NCBI GenBank assembly: GCA_008694505.1
Contig: VZDJ01000034.1
Span: 2,433,557-2,497,556 of the forward strand
Direction of reading: 5' to 3'
DNA: 64,000 nt
Origin: Cyanoderma ruficeps
Taxonomy: Eukaryota; Chordata; Aves; Passeriformes; Timaliidae
The notes beneath the pieces were generated by a model, which was given only the letters and a program-made list of their open reading frames with translations, did no database searches and had not been told where the DNA came from. The number at the start of each line of letters is the position of its first letter. The stretch's first letter is position 1. Made by a program: the position numbers and the translations under genes. Shown here in pieces: positions 58,816 through 64,000 of this stretch.

Positions 58816-60680
58816 ATGAGCATCCAGACAGTGCTGGACCTGAGGCAGAGACAGCAGCAGCTCCCTTCCCTGATGCTGATGTCAGGGCACTGTTGGAGCT
58901 GCGATAGGAACAGCTCTGGAAAGCCAGGAGAGCAGCTAATTCAATGGAGAGATAGACTGGAACAGCGAGTCTCCTGCTTTAATCTGATTGCTGGGCTGTT
59001 GGTCAGCACTGCAATGGATCTGTGAAAAACTTCCAGGCACAGAGGTGACGTAGGAGCTTAAATCCTGCCCACCTCCAGGACTGAGGTGCCTGAGGGGAGC
59101 CACAGAGCCTGTGAGCAGGCACAGAGATCTGGACACCACGGGTAGATGTGACCAGCCCTGTGTGTGTTCTGTGCCCACCGTTGGTGCAGTGCCATTTTCC
59201 TGCCCCGAGGCCAGGCTGTTCTCAAGTCTTGGCTGGCTGATGTGTTTGTGGCAAGAATGGGAGCTCAGCTGGATCATCAGGTGAGGAAAAAAAAACCCCA
59301 GGGCACAAGTGGAGAGCAAAACCTTTGTGTGGGAGGGCAGAGGCCAGTGCTGGTACCACCAGTCCAAGGTTTGGAAGCCCTTGGGTGGGAGGATGGCTCT
59401 TGGAATGCAGGTGAGGACGTTTTGGATGCAACATTTTTCACATCCTTAACAGCTGCTCACTAGGATGGAATTAAAGCTGGGCTCAGGGGACAGCTTCCCC
59501 CAGGAGCACACAGAGCAGCAGCCCCATGCTGGAGCTGGGCTGGGCAGGGAATGACGGGCTTTCCCCTGCCTGCCTGTGGCAGCTCCCACTGAGCTGGGAT
59601 CGGCAGCTCCTGGGTGTCCCAGAGCCCCAGAAAGCCACGGCAGACAAAGCTTTACCCTGCCCAGACCCATGTGTGGCCAGGGATGTGTCTAGAGGGGCTG
59701 GGACACCCCTCTGGGAGTCTCCACAGCCATGCTGGAGCACGGGCAGGGAGCAGGGAAGTCCCTCTGCAGATTCCTCCTCTCCGGGCTTGCGTGCGTGTCT
59801 TTTCCTGCTGCAGCCGCTCTGTTTTCTGGGAGTGCTGTTTTATTCTGGCCCTTGACCCTGCAAACTGGGCGTGCACTCAGGCTAAACAAGCAAACATGAA
59901 GCTTTTGAGCTCAGGAGGGTTGAGCTGAAGGGTGTGTGGGGGTGTATGGATAGAGCACCACTGACAGCACAGACCAGAGTCGCCTCCAGCCCAACCCAGC
60001 ATCAAGAAGCCGGGGAGGGAAGGAGAGATCCCTGACATGGCACATCCATAAATCTGCAAGGCTCACTGGGGTGGAGATGGGGCCGTTCTGCTGTGAGGAT
60101 GCAAGCTGCCCACCCAGGGACTCAAGGCCAGGGAGGCGAGTGGGCAGGAGATGCGGCTCCTGTGTGTGTTTGTTTTTGGAAGTCGAGCACATTTGGTCCC
60201 GGTGACTCCCACCCGTGGCCTGGCTGGTTGGGAGTGTTTGTGCTCAGACATCCCCGAGGGATGCAGTGGGGCACTCAGAACCAGCTTGTGCTGCTCCAGG
60301 GAGGGCCATAGCCAGCCTGAAGTGAGTCAGGGCCCTACCAAGGGTTCACCATCCCGGCAGCCCTTGCCAGCAGCAGCTGGGGGAAGCCACAGAGTCGAGT
60401 TGGCTGAGAGAGAGGCAGTTTTGGTTTCTGTTCTCTGGGCAGGAAGGTGTTCCAGGGCAGGCAGCCAGCGCCGTGAGGAGCCCTGCTCCCTCCCAAACAG
60501 GGTAAGAGGAGAAGCTGTTCAGCTAGAGATGTGTTTCTGGAATTTCCAGGTTGGTTTGCATTGGTAACAGATCTTGAAATGGATTTTGATGGCCGCCTTT
60601 TGGTGCTGTGAAGCTGTCAGTTATCACACTCCCGAGGAGAGGCAATCTAAGCCCTTAGCAAACATCAGTGATTCGATTGT

Positions 60681-60739
60681 TTTCAAAGGTTGGTGGATAT
60701 TACAGCTGAGAAAGGTGCAATATCCACCAACCTTTGAAA
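60681..60739. repeat. Perfect 21-bp inverted repeat with 17-nt loop
   Basis: The left arm 60681-60701 (TTTCAAAGGTTGGTGGATAT plus T) is exactly complementary to the right arm 60719-60739, around the loop 60702-60718 (ACAGCTGAGAAAGGTGC). Pairing does not extend beyond the arms. Confidence 0.97.
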
Positions 60740-60924
60740 GGTAGCTGAGGGTGGGGATGGGAACAGCCAGGAAGGATCCACCTGCCCTGCTCTATCCTGA
60801 CATGCACTCCTCAGGCACGGCAGCATGAGATGCCAGTGTCAGAGGGATGAATTGGCGTTGTGGTGGCTGCAGAGCCTTTTGCTGTTTGCTGTGCACTCAC
60901 TTCTGACAGTCCTACACGTGGCCA

Positions 60925-61255
60925 GAGTGTAGTGAGCCCCTTGAAGATGTATCAAGTCTGAGGGTTGACCTGCAACCTCCCAGAGTGGCTTGTGATAATA
61001 TTAATTAATAATATTGCCAGACGGCTCCTTGCGTGTGTTTTGTAAAACAAAGGTTTTAATGAAAGAGAAAATAACAAACAATACAGAAACAAAAGAAGAA
61101 AAGAACAAAAGCCATGTGCAGGTGCCAGAGAAGGATCTGACACCTGACTAAGACACCCCAAGAAGCCCTGAGCACCTGTGTGCTCCTTCTTAAATACTCA
61201 GTGTTTCAGGAGGGACAGTTTAGCTTGCTGCCAATAGAATCTAGCTACACTTCTG
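60925..61255 (-). mobile_element. Solo-LTR-like insertion, family A, copy 2 (inverted)
   Basis: Reverse-complement match to 42310-42628, with the same order of TATTTAAG, T-rich block, AAAACC, CAAGGAGCCGTCTGGCAATA and GACTTGATACATCTTC. It has a small extra AATATTAATTAATATT-like piece and other indels. Confidence 0.75.
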
Positions 61256-61443
61256 AGGAGCAGCTAAAGAGACCTCTCTAATTGGCACTGAGCCAGTTAC
61301 TGTCAGGACAGCAGAGACATTTCTGGGGGTCCTTTACCTTATAAAAACAACAAGGGGTGAGTCTTAAACCTTTCCCTGTATGGAAACACCTGCTGAGGTG
61401 TGGGGTACCTTCCTACTCACCACAGCTCCCTCTCTGTCCCCAG

Positions 61444-61536
61444 AGCTGTCAGCCTGCCCGGGGAGGGGCCCACACACATGCCAGCAGGGCTGCAGCCCCC
61501 GGAGCCATGCGGTGACGTGGGCACCCCGCAGCAGCC
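61444..61536 (+). other. TMEM51: TMEM51 5' UTR part of first coding exon, with upstream ORFs
   Basis: The acceptor CTCTCTGTCCCCAG precedes 93 nt of leader. Two upstream ATGs are visible: one at 61478 opens a 32-codon frame that runs past the main ATG to a TGA at 61574-61576; one at 61507 opens a two-codon ORF (stop 61513-61515). Their contexts are weaker than that of the main start, suggesting leaky scanning (inference). Confidence 0.6.
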
Positions 61537-61883
61537 ATGGCCCAGTCCCGGGCCAACGGGTCCCACTACGCCCTGACGGCCATCGGGCTGGGAATGCTGG
61601 TGCTGGGCATCATCATGGCCGTGTGGAACCTGGTGCCCGGCTTCGGGCCCCCCGACAAACCCGGCGGCCACGCCGGCAACAGCAGCAAGCCGGACCGCGG
61701 CTCCGGGGGCATCCTCAAGAGCAAGACCTTCTCGGTGGCCTACGTGCTGGTGGGGGCAGGACTGCTGCTGCTGCTGCTCTCCCTCTGCCTCAACGTCCGT
61801 GACAAGAAGAGGCAGAGCCAGGACCTGGCCGTGGCACACGTGCAGCGCCAGGCGTCCGCCGAGCCCTCGCAGCAGGAGGACAG
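61537..61883 (+). CDS. TMEM51: TMEM51, first coding exon: two-pass transmembrane protein N-terminal half
   Basis: The ATG lies in strong context (GCAGCCATGG) and the exon ends GACAG|GTGAGG in phase 2. It encodes residues 1-115 plus two bases of codon 116. Visible: short polar N-terminus with N-x-S at 7-9, TM helix 1 about 12-34 (ALTAIGLGMLVLGIIMAVW), a Gly/Pro-rich loop with a second N-x-S at 48-50, the conserved GGILKSKTFSVAYVLVGAG segment, and TM helix 2 about 65-87 with a six-Leu run. A basic stop-transfer RDKKRQ follows. This matches human TMEM51, including the KAZRN neighbour. The protein's function is poorly known. Human starts with two Met; only one is present here. Confidence 0.97.
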
Positions 61884-63669
61884 GTGAGGAGAAAGGGTTT
61901 TGGGTTTTGGGGACAGAGGGAGCGGGGTCGGGTGTGGGGAGGAAGGCCAAGGGCTGTTGTTGTTACTCAGGAAGGTGTGGGGCAAGGAGAGGAAGGCAGC
62001 GTGTGCTGAAATAAGGAAGCACGTGCCGTGATTTATGCACGGGAGACGCAGTTTTCGTGTTCACAGTCAGTGTTTATTAATTCTTATCTATATCACAGTC
62101 TCACGTATCATGAGCTCTAGCTAACAAGGTACAAAATGGCTCCCTCTACCTCCTTCCAAGGTCTTTTTAAGCATAAACTATCCAATAACGAGGTGACACC
62201 TATATTATTTATACTTTTAACCCAATAACTGACCACCCGAGGTCCACAATGCGGACCCTTTCACCCAATTAGAAGAAACCACCCAAAGCCATAAACAAGG
62301 AGGTGAAAGAACAAGGACTAGCCTATGCCCCAAATCCTCCATCTTGGCTTATATATGTTACTATCTTCTAAAACCTTAAACTCCTAAGTTTTCCACCATG
62401 TGATAGCACACACTTCTATTCAAACTACACACCCATAATCCCAATGCTGTCAGTCAATTTTGGAAGCCTGTTCCACAATCTCAGGTCAACTGCAGTGTTT
62501 CCTTGGGGGTCCTTGGGCTGTCAGCACAGAAAATCTAAAATTTTCAGAGCCCAGGGTTCCAACACATTTAGGGTTTTGGTATGTCCTGGAGATGGGAAAG
62601 GAATTACTCCAGCTGCACTTACTCCAGCTCTTAGTGGAAGGGAGCCCAGCTGGTGTGTGAGGTGGGGACAGAGCTGTGGCCAGGGCAGTGCTGGGAGAGG
62701 TGCCACTCCCGCCTTGGTTGGCACATGGGAGTGAGCTGAGAGAGCCCTGGGCAGTGTGGTGGGGGACACAGAGAGCAGGAGGCTCCTGCCACAGGCTGGG
62801 AGAGCAGCCAGAGGGGCAGGAGAGGGGCTGGCTCTGCCTCTCTGGGTGCAGCCAAGGCGCCAAACAGCCTTGGACACTGGCCATGGAGTTCAGATCCGGA
62901 GAAAGTCTGCAGGGCTCCACTGTTTGCTCAGGGAGCTTTGTGGAGCAGAGCAAAGGCTGCTGCCAGAGCAGGCACAGTCTCAACAGACACAGGGGAAGTC
63001 CCTGTCCACCAGCACAGCTCCTGTGCAGAGACAGGGGAGCATTGGGACAGTGTGGGGTGCAAGGGGACAGGAGGGGACAATGGCTCTGCTGGCTCTTGTC
63101 AGGGTCTGCAGACCTCGAAAAAAACTGATTTTCCATGTTTGATTGGAAAGGTAAATCGGAGCAACCTGGGATAGTGGAAACTATCCCACTAACAAAGAAT
63201 AATCCCAATTATAAAGAATAGCAAAGAAATGGCAAGTATTGTGTGCAGGTACCTGTGCATAGATGGTGGCATAGAGTTGAATCTCTTTGCAGAAAAACCC
63301 ATAAAACATCAGAATGACAAAGACAGAGGAGTGATGTCCTTTCCTAATGTATTTTGACTCATTTTTGAGAGTGGAGGAGAGAAACTGATGTTCTCTTGCA
63401 GGAAGAAATCACTGCAGGGCAACAGAAAAGGGTCTGTGGGCAGAGAAAGTGATGATCAAATATGGCCATAAGTCACAAAGAAATAAAATGTGTCTGAACT
63501 TAGGTGGGGTCATGATTTATTCTGTCAAGCAAAAGGAAACTGGCAAATAATGTAGAAGGGCAAAAACTATTCCTGGTGGGGCGGGGTGGTTTTATTCTTT
63601 ACTCTCCATCCCCTTCCCACAACGAAGCCAAAACGATGTGCTACCCAGCCTTAACTCTTTCCCCTCCAG
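61884..63669 (+). other. TMEM51: TMEM51 intron between coding exons
   Basis: 1,786 nt with an LTR-like insertion (62002-62415) and a very short CR1-like piece (63156-63182, GGAGCAACCTGGGATAGTGG). The GC-richer part 62620-63110 yields long frames on both strands with no recognisable family. Confidence 0.8.
62002..62415 (-). mobile_element. Solo LTR, family B
   Basis: Minus-strand reading runs from TGTGTGCTATCACATGG to TTATTTCAGCACA (TG...CA ends), with a TATA-like AAGTATAAATAAT and a poly(A) signal in GAATTAATAAACACTGAC about 80 nt before the 3' end. This is the classic U3-R-U5 order of endogenous retrovirus LTRs common in songbirds. No internal genes are present and no target duplication was identified. 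Confidence 0.7.
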
Positions 63670-64000
63670 CCAAGAAGAGGATGAAGACGTCTCTTCCCAA
63701 TACTACGTGCCCAGCTACGAGGAGGTGATGAACACGGGCTACTCTGAGCCCAGAGACTCGGACAGGAGCAACAGGCTCAGCGTCTCCCTGCCCTCCTACG
63801 AGTCCCTGGCGGGGCTGGACGAGGGCAGCCAGGCTCCGGGGGCGGCCGGGGCGGAGCCGGGCACCGAGAGGCCGCCCAGCCGGCACAGCTCCCGCCTCAG
63901 CAAGCGCCTCAAGCCCCTCAAGGTCCGCAGGATCAAGTCAGAGAAGCTGCACCTGAAGGACATCAGGCTGAACCTGGCGCAGGGCAACAGCAGCGTCCCC
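63670..64000 (+). CDS. TMEM51: TMEM51, last coding exon, cut by the window end
   Basis: Acceptor TTTCCCCTCCAG; the first base completes Ser116 split from the previous exon. It encodes residues 117-226 of the cytoplasmic tail: an acidic patch (QEEDEDV), two Tyr motifs VPSYEEVM and LPSYESL, a Ser-rich stretch, and the basic conserved block KRLKPLKVRRIKSEKLHLKD. Human TMEM51 is about 253 residues, so a few dozen codons and the stop are missing only because the window ends. The Tyr motifs could be sorting or WW/SH2-type binding sites (inference). Confidence 0.97.

Larger units (their letters stand above)
53162..61443 (+). other. TMEM51: Putative TMEM51 intron 1
   Basis: About 8.3 kb with the 13-bp and 34-bp arrays, CR1 copies (57430, 58595), an LTR-like insertion (55840-56225), a single N (56644), a GC-rich patch at 58050-58260, a perfect hairpin (60681-60739) and LTR family A copy 2. 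Additional 5' UTR exons may hide here, but none can be pointed to. Confidence 0.55.

Noticed and set aside
60681..60739. miRNA gene call for the perfect hairpin
   Set aside because: The stem is only 21 bp with abrupt ends and no flanking pairing, so it lacks normal precursor geometry. Kept as an inverted repeat.
63156..63182. CR1-like stretch in the TMEM51 intron
   Set aside because: About 27 bp only; too short to annotate as a separate element with confidence, so mentioned only in the intron entry.
62486..63208. Minus-strand 240-codon frame within the TMEM51 intron
   Set aside because: Runs through LTR-edge and unique sequence with no family similarity, and the opposite strand is open too.
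1..64000. CRISPR arrays, operons, tRNA or rRNA genes
   Set aside because: Tandem repeats present have no spacer architecture, the genes are spliced vertebrate genes, and no tRNA or rRNA sequence was recognised.

Overview
The window looks like nuclear DNA of a bird, probably a songbird. Evidence for this is many short, 3'-anchored CR1-type LINE fragments in both orientations, several solo-LTR-like insertions, compact introns, and a gene pair that is also adjacent on human 1p36: KAZRN (kazrin) followed by TMEM51, both on the + strand. No bacterial, plasmid or phage features were seen. The order 'songbird' is inferred from the style of the LTRs and was not tested.

Layout. Positions 1-26.6 kb are noncoding, read as an upstream KAZRN intron (or 5' flank of the internal promoter). 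They carry degenerate CR1 copies, simple repeats, and several AT-rich, repeat-free blocks that look like candidate conserved elements. A CpG-rich block at about 26.8-27.85 kb holds a putative internal KAZRN promoter and alternative first coding exon (ATG at 27248, splice donor after 27404). Seven further coding exons at 33204, 41410, 41919, 42881, 43939, 44336 and 44998 join in phase to the stop at 45163-45165. The joined frame is 1,197 nt (398 codons plus stop) and encodes a short, SAM-less kazrin: an N-terminal coiled coil, a Ser/Pro-rich middle, a Lys-rich nuclear localisation motif and an acidic short-isoform C-terminus. The 3' UTR is about 1.9 kb and ends near an AATAAA at 47047-47052.

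Positions 47.1-52.9 kb are intergenic (CR1, a GCATCC-type minisatellite). A second CpG island at about 52.98-53.6 kb, with a strong splice donor after 53161, is the likely TMEM51 promoter and noncoding first exon. A 13-bp array and a 34-bp minisatellite follow it directly. The TMEM51 coding sequence is in two pieces: 61537-61883, and 63670 to the window end, where it is cut after about 226 codons. TMEM51 intron 1 contains LTR-like insertions and a perfect 21-bp hairpin. The intron between its coding exons contains another LTR.

Kazrin is a cytoplasmic, junctional and endosomal adaptor and TMEM51 is a two-pass membrane protein. They are neighbours by conserved synteny, and nothing in the sequence shows a shared pathway. 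No wholly new biological system was found. The points most worth a second look are the absence of recognisable SAM-domain exons between the short kazrin 3' end and TMEM51, the perfect hairpin, the two inverted LTR copies, the tandem array inside a KAZRN intronic LTR, and overlapping upstream ORFs in the TMEM51 leader.
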